Source: Caulobacter sp. (lineage in GTDB: Bacteria; Pseudomonadota; Alphaproteobacteria; Caulobacterales; Caulobacteraceae). From it: 64,000 nt of DNA. Position 1 is the stretch's first letter, and the number at the start of each line of letters is the position of its first letter. The DNA lies in the NCBI GenBank assembly GCA_030645575.1, contig JAUSMJ010000077.1, positions 1 through 64,000 on the forward strand. The letters run 5' to 3'. Positions 15,971-25,935 of this stretch are shown here, piece by piece. The translations under genes and the position numbers were made by a program. Below the pieces are notes generated by a model. It was not told the origin of the DNA and did not search any database. It saw only the letters and a list, made by a program, of their open reading frames with translations.

Positions 15971-17170
15971 ATGACACGAAGACTGCCCAAGGCCTTCTCC
16001 GAAGACACGATGCGGATCGTGTGGGCGAACTCTCGCGACCGGTCGCCCGGAACTGCAGGCAGCCCGGGAATTGACGGCGTCACGGCGCCAGAATTCTCTT
16101 CCGATCTCAAATTTCAGATCGCGCGCACCCGGCTTCAACTGCAGCGCCAGACTTACCAGTTCAGCAAGCTTCGCGTTTTCCCAATTCCGAAGAAGAGCGG
16201 CGGCGAGCGCATCATCGCGGTTCCGACCGTACGAGACCGCTTCCTTCAACGCGTCGTCCTCCGTCACCTTGAGAACGATCCTCGATTCAACGCCGCATCC
16301 CACATCGCGTACGGCTTTTCGAAAGGCCGGACTCTTGCCGCCGCTCAGTCAGCAGCGCTCAGCTTGAGGACCAAATACCCTTGGGTCCTCCAAGCCGATA
16401 TCGTTAGCTTCTTCGACAGGATTGATCGACGAATTCTAAGGCGGAAAGTCACTAACGCAGTTCGAAGCAAGATCGTCCGGGAAATACTGCTTCAGATCAT
16501 CAACTGTGAGCTTGACGAGTCTGACCCCAAAGCTGCGTCGCTTGCGGTGGAAAATCAAATCAAGCGGGGAACAGGGCTTCGCCAAGGAATGCCCGCTTCG
16601 CCAATGCTCTCCAATCTCCTGCTCAAGGAATTTGACCAAGCGTTATCTCAGGCCGGCTTCCACGCAATTCGATATGCGGATGACATAGCGATCTTCGGCA
16701 AAACCCAAAGCGAATGCCTCGATGCCCTGACATTCGTCAAATCAGAGCTTCATAAGCTTAAGTTGGAAATTCCCGAGCTTTCAGAAGCAACAAAGACGAA
16801 CATTGCCGGTCCCACCGAAGATGTAGAATTTCTTGGTGTCGCGATACGTCAATTCTCGGATGGATATCGGTTCTGCATCCCGAAGGACAAAATTAGAAAG
16901 ATAGACGAGAGCTTGTCTAAAATTTCAAGCTTTGAATATTGCCTAAGGCACCGGCGGACTATTCCCGATATGATGAGCACCATTGACGCCATGATCGCCG
17001 GACACGCCCGATCAATGGCTCATGTCGCGGATCTCGACAGCTTTGTTGGCCGGTTGACGGCGTTGAAGGCCGAACACGTGAAGCGGCTCCTCGAGGGCGT
17101 GCTGGGTGCCAGAGTGGTGGCCGAACTCACCCACGAAAGGCGTGCGGTACTCGGCGTGGAGCCGTTCTAA
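15971..17170 (+). CDS. Stand-alone reverse transcriptase, group-II-intron-like RT core
   Basis: 399 residues; GGGGGGAAGG lies just before the ATG. Seen in order: GIDG (33-36), the block PIPKKSGGERIIAVPTVRDR (71-90), YGFSKGR (114-120), motif A QADIVSFFDRID (141-152, Asp143), motif B RQGMPASPMLSN (204-215), catalytic YADD (235-238), KT (275-276) and EFLGV (286-290). About 110 further residues could form the thumb. There is no domain X/HNH endonuclease, and the sequence downstream lacks an intron domain V, so it is not a complete group II intron. QGxxxSP rather than SQ argues against a diversity-generating RT. Base composition is clearly AT-richer than neighbours, indicating acquisition. A defence-type RT (DRT/UG group) is the likeliest class; exact group unknown. 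Confidence 0.9.
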   Translation: MTRRLPKAFSEDTMRIVWANSRDRSPGTAGSPGIDGVTAPEFSSDLKFQIARTRLQLQRQTYQFSKLRVFPIPKKSGGERIIAVPTVRDRFLQRVVLRHLENDPRFNAASHIAYGFSKGRTLAAAQSAALSLRTKYPWVLQADIVSFFDRIDRRILRRKVTNAVRSKIVREILLQIINCELDESDPKAASLAVENQIKRGTGLRQGMPASPMLSNLLLKEFDQALSQAGFHAIRYADDIAIFGKTQSECLDALTFVKSELHKLKLEIPELSEATKTNIAGPTEDVEFLGVAIRQFSDGYRFCIPKDKIRKIDESLSKISSFEYCLRHRRTIPDMMSTIDAMIAGHARSMAHVADLDSFVGRLTALKAEHVKRLLEGVLGARVVAELTHERRAVLGVEPF

Positions 17171-17174
17171 CGCC

Positions 17175-17324
17175 TCACACCTTCACCTCAATCTCCCCGC
17201 CCAGGTCCCTGAACTTCCGCGACATCGCCGCCATCCCCTCCGCCGCCTCGTTCGGGGCCAGGCCGGCGGCGAACGCGCGGACGTCCCGGGTGATCTTCAG
17301 GCGGCGAAACCCGGGGCCGCATGG
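17175..17324 (-). pseudogene. Remnant of the 3' end of thiC
   Basis: The minus-strand reading gives CGPGFRRLKITRDVRAFA...[14 protein letters not shown] followed by LGGEIEVKV and a stop. This aligns residue by residue with the last 46-50 residues of the intact ThiC encoded at 18118-19956 ([18 protein letters not shown]...). The first 95 bases are nearly identical in DNA. The catalytic third Cys of the FeS motif is lost (CGPGF). The fragment starts 4 bases after the RT stop and has no upstream part, so it is a displaced copy, probably left by an integration or duplication at the thiC 3' end. Confidence 0.85.
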
Positions 17325-17409
17325 GTCGAAAAAAAAGCCTGGGTCCCGGCCTTCGCCGGGATGAGCGGTGGTGGGGAGGCGGTCAGGGGTTGGCAACGCC
17401 AACCGCCCC

Positions 17410-17691
17410 TTACGCCGCCACCCCCGCCCTGATCTCCAGCGTCAGGCCCGCCGCCGTGGCGAGGTTGACCAGGGCGTCGAGCGAGAACTTGCCGAGTTTG
17501 CCGCGCAGGAGGTCGTTGAGGCGGGGGCGGGTGATGCCGAGGCGGGCGGCGGCGGCTTCCTGGGGCAGGCCCCAGGACTTCACCTGATCGACCAGCACCG
17601 CCAGCAGATCGGCGCGGGCCTTCATGTTGGCGGCTTCGGCCGGGGTGTCCGACAGGGCGTCGAACACGTCGTCGAAGGTCTGCGTTTCCAT
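17410..17691 (-). CDS. XRE-family antitoxin, HigA type
   Basis: 93 residues. After a polar N-terminus (METQTFDDVFDALSDTP), a helix-turn-helix is seen at about 38-82: VKSWGLPQEAAAARLGITRP, RLNDLLRGKLGKFSLDALV. Antitoxins of this sort bind the RelE/HigB-type toxin and repress their own operon. The gene follows the toxin gene (reverse order, as in higBA), overlapping it by one base (TGATG). Confidence 0.9.
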   Translation of the reverse strand: METQTFDDVFDALSDTPAEAANMKARADLLAVLVDQVKSWGLPQEAAAARLGITRPRLNDLLRGKLGKFSLDALVNLATAAGLTLEIRAGVAA

Positions 17692-18011
17692 CACTTGCCC
17701 TTCCATGCCCGCAGGCGGCTCGCCGCCAGGGCTATGTCCTTCACCGGCGTCGCCTGCGTCTTCTTCTGAAAGGCGTGGAGGACGACGACACTGTCGCCCA
17801 CCGTCGCCAGATAGATGATCCGGAACGCCCCGCCGGCCTCGCGGATGCGGATTTCCCGCACCCCCGGGCCGACCGTCTTCATCGGCTTCCAGTCCGCCGG
17901 ATCGGAGCCCTTCTGGACCTCGCGAAGCTGATAGCCCGCCTCGGATCGCGCCAGGTCCGGAAAGTCGCGAACCCGGGCCAGACTGTCGCCGAGGAAGACG
18001 ATAGGCTTCAT
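17691..18011 (-). CDS. RelE/HigB-type toxin, phage Gp49-like (DUF891)
   Basis: 106 residues. KPIVFLGDSLARVRDFP, the central GPGVREIRIREAGGAFRIIY block and VVVLHAFQKKTQATP are diagnostic of Gp49-like/HigB toxins, ribosome-dependent mRNA interferases. The conserved Arg residues in the strand IRIREAGGAFRI and the terminal FQKKTQ lysines are present, so the protein could be active. It pairs with the antitoxin at 17410. Its promoter appears leaderless with the operator between -35 and -10. Confidence 0.92.
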   Translation of the reverse strand: MKPIVFLGDSLARVRDFPDLARSEAGYQLREVQKGSDPADWKPMKTVGPGVREIRIREAGGAFRIIYLATVGDSVVVLHAFQKKTQATPVKDIALAASRLRAWKGK

Positions 18012-18017
18012 GGCTGT

Positions 18018-18046
18018 AGTGTATCAAATTCGATACTTTTTGGCAA
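18018..18046 (-). promoter_or_regulatory. Promoter and operator of the HigBA-type operon
   Basis: Read on the minus strand: TTGCCA (18046-18041), 17 bases, then TACACT (18023-18018). An inverted repeat GTATC...GATAC (18021-18036) overlaps the spacer and the -10. Only 6 bases separate the -10 from the toxin ATG, so the transcript would start at or next to the start codon. The antitoxin probably represses here. Confidence 0.55.
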
Positions 18047-18057
18047 GGCGGGGGAAC

Positions 18058-18108
18058 ACCCCTCATCCGGCCCTTCGGGCCACCTTCTCCCGCAAGGGGA
18101 GAAGGGTG
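18058..18108. repeat. CCTTCTCCCG-type palindromic repeat
   Basis: CCCCTCATCCGGCCCTTCGG followed by the hairpin CCTTCTCCCGCAAGGGGAGAAGG. Same family as 13990-14152. It lies between the toxin operon and the 3' end of thiC. Confidence 0.65.
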
Positions 18109-18117
18109 TCGCGCGCC

Positions 18118-20121
<2,004 letters not shown>

Positions 20122-20169
20122 CGGCGCGAGACTAGGCCGGGGGGAATGCGGGGGCAAGTTGCGTGGTTC

Positions 20170-20283
20170 GTGCGTCCTTCGAGACGCCGGCTTTGCCGGC
20201 TCCTCAGGATGACGTGCGGGGGTGGGCCTCAAGGATATGCGTCATGGTGAGGAGCGCTCGCAGAGCGCGTCTCGAACCACGCA
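20170..20283. repeat. Composite palindromic repeat, family A copy 2
   Basis: GTGCGTCCTTCGAGACGCC...CTCCTCAGGATGACG, core GGGGTGGGCCTCAAGGATAT, then GCGTCATGGTGAGGAGCG...GCGTCTCGAACCACGC. Same plan as 14984-15092 and 21952-22069. Confidence 0.75.
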
Positions 20284-20310
20284 AACCCGAAACAGCCCCT
20301 CCCCGTCACC

Positions 20311-20871
20311 CTATCGGGGCGTCACCGTGAAGCGGGCCAGCTCCTTGCGCGGGGCTTCCCATTCCGGCTTCAGCGTCGCGGCCTGGGTGTAGTCGCGCCA
20401 GGCGGCCGCCATGTCGTCGAGCGCCTCCCAGGCCAGGGCGCGGTTGAAATAGGCCTTCTCCGGCTCGTCGGGGGCCAGCGCCAGGCCCCGGTCGATGTCG
20501 GCCATGCCCTCGCGCCAGCGCCGCTGGGCGATCAGCGCCGCGCCGCGGTTGACGAAGGCCTCGCCCATCGCCGGCGCCAGCCGGATGGCGGTGTCGAAGT
20601 CGTGGTTGGCGGCGTCGTACTTCTTGCGCCGCAGCTGGATCACGCCGCGATTGACGAAGGTCGCCGCCCGGTCGCGCTTGACCAGGGTCTCGGTCTCCAG
20701 GGCGTAGGTGCAGGTGTTGAGCGAATAGTCGTCCGACCGGCCATCGAGCGCGAAACGGGAGCAGGCGTCGGCCAGACCGCCGCCGAGGACATAGACCGCC
20801 GACGCGGCTGGAGCGGCGATGGCGAGGGACAGGACCAGGACGGCGGACGCGAACACGACTTTGGGGGTCAT
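20311..20871 (-). CDS. Secreted TPR-repeat protein
   Basis: 186 residues; GGAGGAG precedes the ATG at 20871. Signal peptide (MTPKVVFASAVLVLSLAIAA, cleavage after ASA). Three tetratricopeptide repeats follow from about residue 66: AATFVNRGVIQLRRKKYDAA, EAFVNRGAALIAQRRWREGM and KAYFNRALAWEALDDMAAAW. Such repeats bind partner proteins in the periplasm. Two Cys (37, 54) before the repeats may form a disulfide. Partner unknown; isolated gene. Confidence 0.85.
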   Translation of the reverse strand: MTPKVVFASAVLVLSLAIAAPAASAVYVLGGGLADACSRFALDGRSDDYSLNTCTYALETETLVKRDRAATFVNRGVIQLRRKKYDAANHDFDTAIRLAPAMGEAFVNRGAALIAQRRWREGMADIDRGLALAPDEPEKAYFNRALAWEALDDMAAAWRDYTQAATLKPEWEAPRKELARFTVTPR

Positions 20872-20944
20872 TGGAAATCTCCTCCCCGGCGTGAAGCTTT
20901 GAGACAGGCATGATAGCACGACTCTCCAGACCGAGGGATGCCCG

Positions 20945-21946
20945 ATGAATCTCGCCAAGTTCGCCCGCGCCCGCTTCGCGCACCTGCCCACCCCGCTGGA
21001 GCCCGCGCCGCGGCTGAGCGCGGCGCTCGGCATCGACCTGTGGATCAAGCGCGACGACTGCACGGGCCTGGCCGGCGGCGGCAACAAGACCCGCAAGCTG
21101 GAGTTCCTGCTCGGCGAGGCGCTGGAACAGGGCGCCGACACCCTGATCACCCAGGGGGCCATCCAGTCCAACCACGTGCGCCAGACGGCGGCGGCGGCGG
21201 CCAGTTTCGGCATGGCCTGCGAGGTCGTGCTGGAGAACCGCACGGGCAACCAGGCGATCGACTATGTCGGCTCGGGCAATGCGCTGCTCGACCGGCTGCT
21301 GGGCGCCAGCCTGCGGATGGTCCCCGCGGGCCTGGACATGAACGCCGAGATGGAGGTCAACGCCGCGGCCGTGCGCAAGCGGGGCGGCGCGCCCTATGTC
21401 ATCCCGGGCGGCGGCAGCAACGCGGTCGGGGCGCTGGGCTATGTCGACTGCGCGCTGGAGCTGGCGACCCAGGCCAACGACGAGGGCCTGGTCATCGACC
21501 GGCTGGTCACCGCCACCGGCAGCGCGGGAACCCAGGCGGGCCTCGTCGCCGGCATGGCCGTCAGCGGGGCGGACATCCCGGTGCTGGGCATCGGCGTGCG
21601 GGCCCCGAAGGACAAGCAGGAGACCAACGTGTTCAACCTGGCCGTCGAGACGGCCGCCCTGCTGGGCCATGCCGAGCGCGTGACGCGGGAGATGGTCGTC
21701 GCCGACTGCGATTACGTCGGCGCCGGCTACGGCCTGATCGACGAGGCCGTCATCGACGCCCTCAAGCTGGCCGCCCGCACCGAGGGCCTGCTGCTGGATC
21801 CGGTCTATACCGGCAAGGCGATGAAGGGCCTGATCGCGCTGGCCAGGGCCGGCGCCTTCGAGGGCCAGACCGTGGTCTTCCTGCACACCGGCGGGGCCCA
21901 GGGGCTGTTCGGCTACCACGGCGAACTGGAACCGGCGCTGCTGTGA
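20945..21946 (+). CDS. dcyD: D-cysteine desulfhydrase (PLP-dependent, ACC-deaminase family)
   Basis: 333 residues. The PLP lysine is in [13 protein letters not shown] (about 45-57). [16 protein letters not shown] and the phosphate-binding loop [10 protein letters not shown] are clear, as is [11 protein letters not shown] at the C-terminus. Members release pyruvate, ammonia and sulfide from D-cysteine; the closely related L-cysteate sulfo-lyase cannot be excluded from sequence. Strong start just after GAGGGATGCCCG. Family A repeat follows. Confidence 0.88.
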   Translation: MNLAKFARARFAHLPTPLEPAPRLSAALGIDLWIKRDDCTGLAGGGNKTRKLEFLLGEALEQGADTLITQGAIQSNHVRQTAAAAASFGMACEVVLENRTGNQAIDYVGSGNALLDRLLGASLRMVPAGLDMNAEMEVNAAAVRKRGGAPYVIPGGGSNAVGALGYVDCALELATQANDEGLVIDRLVTATGSAGTQAGLVAGMAVSGADIPVLGIGVRAPKDKQETNVFNLAVETAALLGHAERVTREMVVADCDYVGAGYGLIDEAVIDALKLAARTEGLLLDPVYTGKAMKGLIALARAGAFEGQTVVFLHTGGAQGLFGYHGELEPALL

Positions 21947-21951
21947 GGGTT

Positions 21952-22069
21952 TGCGTGGTTCGAGACGCGATCCCGAGGGATCGCTCCTCACCATGACGAA
22001 TACCTTTGAAACCCACCCCTCTTCGTCATCCTGAGGAGCGAGCCTTGAGCGAGCGTCTCGAAGGACGCA
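21952..22069. repeat. Composite palindromic repeat, family A copy 3 (inverted)
   Basis: Read in reverse it shows GCGTCCTTCGAGACGC...GCTCCTCAGGATGACG, core GGGGTGGGTTTCAAAGGTAT, then TCGTCATGGTGAGGAGCG...GCGTCTCGAACCACGC. Same family as 14984-15092 and 20170-20283, opposite orientation. Confidence 0.75.
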
Positions 22070-22092
22070 ATGAAGGAAAGCGAGCACCGACC

Positions 22093-22758
22093 ATGAAAAC
22101 CCTCGGCGTTCTGGGCGGCATGGGGCCGGCCGCGACCCTCGACTTCCTCGCCAAGCTGCAGGCGGCGACGCCGGCCGCGCGGGACCAGGACCACATCCGC
22201 GTGCTTGTCGATATCAATCCGCAGGTGCCCGACCGCAATGGCGAGGACGACACGCCAGGGCCGGTGCTGGCGGCCATGGCCGTCGGCCTGCGCGACGCGG
22301 GCGCCGATGTCCTGGCGATCGCCTGCAACACGGCCCACGCCTATGCCGACGCGGTGCGGGACGCCTCGGGCCTACCGCTGGTCGACATGATCGGCATCGC
22401 CTGCGAGGCGGCCCGGCGCGGCGGGGCGACCCGGGTCGGGGTGCTGGCCACGGGCCTGGCGCTGGGCCTCTACGCCGAGCGGCTGACCGGCATGGGCCTG
22501 GAGCCCGTCGCGCTGTCGAAGGCCAAGCAGGAGTGGTTCATGAGCCTGCTCTACCGCATCAAGGGCGGCGACCTGGGCGCGGAGGTCCAGGACGAGATGG
22601 CCGCCATCGCCCGGTCGCTGGCGCAGGCCGGCGCTGAGGCCGTGATCGCCGGCTGCACCGAGGCGCCGCTGGTCCTGTCGGCCGAGGATCTGGACATCCC
22701 TCTGATCGACGCCGGCCAGACGCTGGCCGAGCGGTGCGTGGCGGTGTGCCGGGCGTAG
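22093..22758 (+). CDS. Aspartate/glutamate racemase family protein
   Basis: 221 residues beginning MKTLGVLGGMGPAATLDFL. The two catalytic cysteines are seen in AIACNTAHAY and AVIAGCTEAPLVL, the cofactor-independent two-base motif of aspartate racemases (YgeA type). It would interconvert L- and D-aspartate or a related amino acid. The ATG at 22093 is preferred over upstream frames, which lie in the family A repeat. Position after dcyD may indicate D-amino-acid metabolism. Confidence 0.92.
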   Translation: MKTLGVLGGMGPAATLDFLAKLQAATPAARDQDHIRVLVDINPQVPDRNGEDDTPGPVLAAMAVGLRDAGADVLAIACNTAHAYADAVRDASGLPLVDMIGIACEAARRGGATRVGVLATGLALGLYAERLTGMGLEPVALSKAKQEWFMSLLYRIKGGDLGAEVQDEMAAIARSLAQAGAEAVIAGCTEAPLVLSAEDLDIPLIDAGQTLAERCVAVCRA

Positions 22759-22897
22759 GGCGTAGCCGAGCGGTGTGGCCGCCGGCGCCCGCCCCTACTT
22801 CCTACGGCCTCCACCCAACCCCCTATTTGGGGTATGGCGTTGATGCGGGGAGGCCTCATATGGTCTCCATTGCTGTTTCACTTGGGGGAATACCATC

Positions 22898-23371
22898 GTG
22901 AAGAAAATCATCGCCGCCGCCGCCGCGCTCAGCGCGGTTGCCCTGACCGCCCTTCCGGCCGCCGCCTCCGTCTACCCGACGGCCGGCGTCAGCGCCCAGG
23001 AAGTCGCCGCCGTGCTCCGCGCCAAGAGCCTGCCGGTCGAGATCACCACCGACGACGCCGGCGATCCCATGATCAAGAGCTCGTCGGACGACCTGAACTG
23101 GCGCATCTACTTTTACGACTGCAAGGCCAACCGCTGCACCAGCATCCAGTTCTCGGCGGGCTTCGACCTCGACAACGGGATGACCTACGCCAAGTGCAAC
23201 GAGTGGAACTACACCAAGCGCTTCGGCCGCTGCGCGCTGGACGACGAGATGGACCCCTACACGCGCTACGACATCGACGTGGCCAAGGGTTACACCTCCG
23301 AGTCGATGGCCTACGCCCTCGACACCTGGCTGCTGGTGGTTCCGACCTTCTCGACCTTCATCGGCTACTGA
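22898..23371 (+). CDS. Secreted YbjN-domain protein
   Basis: 157 residues with signal peptide (MKKIIAAAAALSAVALTALP, cleavage after AAA). The mature domain GVSAQEVAAVLRAKSLPVEI, DDLNWRIYFYDC and FDLDNGMTYAKCNEWNYTKR matches the YbjN fold, an alpha-beta domain of unclear function often called sensory transduction regulator. Cysteines at DCKANRC and KCNEW could form disulfides. No operon partner; about 140 bases of promoter region upstream. Confidence 0.88.
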   Translation: MKKIIAAAAALSAVALTALPAAASVYPTAGVSAQEVAAVLRAKSLPVEITTDDAGDPMIKSSSDDLNWRIYFYDCKANRCTSIQFSAGFDLDNGMTYAKCNEWNYTKRFGRCALDDEMDPYTRYDIDVAKGYTSESMAYALDTWLLVVPTFSTFIGY

Positions 23372-23463
23372 AGACCGGCCAGGGCGGTTCGTCTTCGGAC
23401 CGTCCGACCGCACCGTGATGGACGCCCGGCCGCCGCGCGATCGGCGCGTCGGGCGTTTGTCCG

Positions 23464-24813
23464 TCAGGCGGCGTCGCGCGCGTCCAGGTCGCGGCGGATG
23501 CCAGCATGGGCCGCGGCGTCGAGCCGGTAGCCGCTGATCGCCCAGACCGCCGTCAGCGCCAGCGCCGCCGGCCCCAGGGTGAACATCGCCGCCAGCACCG
23601 TCAGGGCCCCCGGGCTGTTGCCGCCGCCCAGCTTCGCGTCGAAGCCGATGGCGTCCAGCGCGAACTGGCTGCCGCCGACCGCCAGCATCGAGCCGATCTT
23701 GATCGAACCGGTCAGCAGCGAGAACAGCAGGCCGGTGCGGTCCACCCCGCTGGCCAGCCGCTCCTCGTCGCCGACGTCGCCCATCATCGCCTTGAGCAGG
23801 ATCGGGCCGGCGGCGAACGGCAGGCCCGCGAGCGCCATGGTGGCGAAGCCGAACGCCAGGTTGTTCGGCGCGATCAGCACCGACAGCTGCATCACCGCCC
23901 AGACACAACCCCCGACCATCAGGGCCCTGTACTTGCCGACGCGCCGGGCCAGCCGCGTCCAGATCGGCGCGCCAACCAGGGCGCCGAGGAAATAGACGAT
24001 CAGCATCAGCCCGGCCATGCCGCGCTCGATGCCGCGCACGGCGTCGAAGAAGAAGAACAGCAGGGTGCCGCTGATGGACAGGGCCGTGCCCCAGCAGATG
24101 TCCGCCGCCAGCACCCGCAGCACCGAGCCGCGCCGCGCCAGGGCCAGGACGTCGGCCATCGTGGCGTGCCGCGCCGGGGGGCGGACCGGCGGCTCGGGCA
24201 GGGTCAGCAGGGCCAGGGCGGCCGTCAGCGGCAGGCTGATGATCGCGAACCAGCCCATCGCCCGGATGCCCGTGGCGAAATCGGCGCGGAAGACGAACTT
24301 CACCAGCGGCGGCAGCAGCAGGATGCTGATCATGCCGATCACCGACAGCGCCTGCCACCAGCCGAAGATGCGCGAGCGGTCGTCGTAGCCGGGCGCCACG
24401 GCGCTGGCCCAGGCCATGTGCCCCAACTGGGCCATCGACTGGCCGACGAAGCCGACGACCAGCCACAGCAGGATGTAGCTCCCGCCGATCCCCGGCCGGG
24501 CCATGAATAACATATAGACCGCGACCATGGCGATCGGCGCGCCGGCGACGAACCACGGGCGGAACCGGCCCCAGCGGGTGCGGGTCCGGTCCATGATCAG
24601 GCCGAACGCCGGGTCGAACCACAGGTCGAAGAACCGCACCATCATGAAGGCCCAGGCCAGCTCGACAAAGCTGACACCCAGATCGGTGGCGTAGTAGTTG
24701 GGCAGATAGGCCGTGACCGGCATCAGCATCGCCGCCAGCGGCACGCAGGGCGTGGCGAAGGCCGCCAGCCGCCAGTTGCTCAGACGCCGCGGCGCTGCCG
24801 TCTCGATGGTCAT
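23464..24813 (-). CDS. MFS transporter, GPH (glycoside-pentoside-hexuronide) type
   Basis: 449 residues, about 12 transmembrane helices. The conserved GPH loop motif is seen as FDLWFDPAFGLIMDRTRTRWGRFRPWFVAG, where the DP...D...R..GRFRPW signature is diagnostic. It probably imports a sugar or glycoside with a cation. Start at 24813 (MTIETAAPRRL) chosen; GGAG lies 8 bases upstream and an earlier start only adds a repetitive N-terminus. No sugar-metabolism genes are adjacent, so the substrate is open. Confidence 0.9.
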   Translation of the reverse strand: MTIETAAPRRLSNWRLAAFATPCVPLAAMLMPVTAYLPNYYATDLGVSFVELAWAFMMVRFFDLWFDPAFGLIMDRTRTRWGRFRPWFVAGAPIAMVAVYMLFMARPGIGGSYILLWLVVGFVGQSMAQLGHMAWASAVAPGYDDRSRIFGWWQALSVIGMISILLLPPLVKFVFRADFATGIRAMGWFAIISLPLTAALALLTLPEPPVRPPARHATMADVLALARRGSVLRVLAADICWGTALSISGTLLFFFFDAVRGIERGMAGLMLIVYFLGALVGAPIWTRLARRVGKYRALMVGGCVWAVMQLSVLIAPNNLAFGFATMALAGLPFAAGPILLKAMMGDVGDEERLASGVDRTGLLFSLLTGSIKIGSMLAVGGSQFALDAIGFDAKLGGGNSPGALTVLAAMFTLGPAALALTAVWAISGYRLDAAAHAGIRRDLDARDAA

Positions 24814-24877
24814 GAACGCTCCGCTGCCCGCCCCGGGGAGCATTGTTCCGGCGACCGGCGACGGGCGCAAGCGGGGA

Positions 24878-25165
24878 TCAGCCGGCGATCGCGTCCATGA
24901 ACGCCGCCAGCGTCACGTCCAGCTCCGTGACCCCGTCGGCGTCGTGGGTCGCCAGCAGCACCTCGACCCGGTTGTAGACGTTGGACCATTCGGGGTGATG
25001 GTCGAGCTTGTCGGCCATCAGGGCCACGCGGGTCATGAAGCCGAAGGCGGCGTTGAAGTCCTCGAAGCGGAAGGATTTGACGATCGCGTCCCGACCATCG
25101 GTCGAGGCGCCCCAGCCGTTGAGCCGCGCCAGGGCCGCCGCCGCGCCGATCTTCGTATTGGCCAT
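24878..25165 (-). CDS. phhB: 4a-hydroxytetrahydrobiopterin dehydratase (pterin carbinolamine dehydratase)
   Basis: 95 residues. The motif [21 protein letters not shown] holds the active-site histidines (HH and the later H). It recycles the pterin cofactor of phenylalanine hydroxylase, fitting the tyrosine-degradation operon 300 bases away. Start at 25165 with GGAG about 8 bases upstream; longer versions would read through the tRNA region. Confidence 0.93.
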   Translation of the reverse strand: MANTKIGAAAALARLNGWGASTDGRDAIVKSFRFEDFNAAFGFMTRVALMADKLDHHPEWSNVYNRVEVLLATHDADGVTELDVTLAAFMDAIAG

Positions 25166-25285
25166 GAGGGTCACTCCATCTCCGGATCCGGCGTCTTCGC
25201 CCTCCTTCGCCAAGGCTTCGAAGGGCATCCTGCTTCGAATGAAACAGTGTGACTTGTCCCGCGAAGCCAGCAGGGCGAAGCAGGA

Positions 25286-25370
25286 TGGTGCCCCCGGTCG
25301 GGCTCGAACCGACACTCCTTGCGGAACCGGATTTTGAGTCCGGCGCGTCTACCAATTCCACCACAGGGGC
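25286..25370 (-). tRNA. tRNA-Leu (anticodon CAA)
   Basis: 85 bases on the minus strand. The acceptor stem GCCCCTG pairs with CGGGGGC, followed by a discriminator A and an encoded CCA. The anticodon arm CCGGA-CTCAAAA-TCCGG gives CAA in the 7-base loop. A long variable arm (TTCCGCAAGGAGT region) and GGTTCGAGCC T-arm confirm a class II leucine tRNA. Confidence 0.97.
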
Positions 25371-25428
25371 CTGCGGGAGGCGGCAATCTAGCGAGGACGG
25401 GCGGCAGGTCAACGCGTCGATGGCGCGT

Positions 25429-25935
25429 CTATCGTCCCTCGCCCGACAGGCGGGCGGCGGCGGCCTCGAGCCGGGAGAGCAGGCGCTTGAGGGTCGCCAC
25501 CTCCGCCGGAGCCAGGCCGGCCAGCAGGGCCGCCTCGTAGGCCAGCGCCAGGGGCGCGATCTCACCGTGCAGGCGGCGGCCCATGTCGGTCAGGGCCAGG
25601 GTGTGAGAACGGCCATCCGACGGACTGGCCGTCCGCTCGACCAGGTTGCGGCTGACCAGGCCCTGGGCCGCGCGGCTGACCGTGACCTTGTCCATCGCCG
25701 TGCGCGCGACCAGCGCCTGGGGCGTCAGGCCGCCCTCGGCCAGAACGGCCATCAGACGCCACTGCGGGATCGAAAGGCCGAAGCGGTCCTGGTAGGCCCG
25801 GGCGATCAGGCCCGAAACCCCGTTCGAGGCGATCGACAGGCGATAGGGCAGGTAGTCGTCGAGCACGAGCGTGTCGGGCGACCGCTTGCGCGGCAGCGGC
25901 GTCACGTCTGCGCCCATGACCTTTTTCCTTCCCAT
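25429..25935 (-). CDS. MarR-family regulator of the homogentisate operon
   Basis: 168 residues. The winged helix is seen in LSIPQWRLMAVLAEGGLTPQ, ALVARTAMDKVTVSRAAQGL and RTASPSDGRSHTLALTD. The start ATG overlaps the stop of the fumarylacetoacetase gene (TGATG); an in-frame ATG at 25917 with its own GGAAGGAAAAAGG site is the alternative. As the last gene of the operon it probably regulates tyrosine/homogentisate breakdown, as related regulators do elsewhere. Confidence 0.9.
   Translation of the reverse strand: MGRKKVMGADVTPLPRKRSPDTLVLDDYLPYRLSIASNGVSGLIARAYQDRFGLSIPQWRLMAVLAEGGLTPQALVARTAMDKVTVSRAAQGLVSRNLVERTASPSDGRSHTLALTDMGRRLHGEIAPLALAYEAALLAGLAPAEVATLKRLLSRLEAAAARLSGEGR

Noticed and set aside
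15781-16110. Minus-strand open frames across the repeats
   Set aside because: They stop inside the unique segment, have no start context, and mirror the plus-strand frame.
15480-17170. Diversity-generating retroelement (template and variable repeats near an RT)
   Set aside because: The two repeats are identical with no adenine-specific changes, neither lies at the end of a target gene, and motif B is QGxxxSP, not the SQ form of DGR reverse transcriptases.
15971-17170. Retron reverse transcriptase, suggested by NAASH at residues 107-111
   Set aside because: In retrons NAxxH follows the GF..GR segment; here NAASH precedes it. The VTG motif is absent, and no msr/msd inverted-repeat arrangement was seen.
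15404-17324. Group II intron
   Set aside because: No domain V (34-base hairpin) or 3' boundary after the RT, no maturase or endonuclease domain, and sequence directly downstream is a thiC fragment. GTGCG strings upstream are short and expected in GC-rich DNA.
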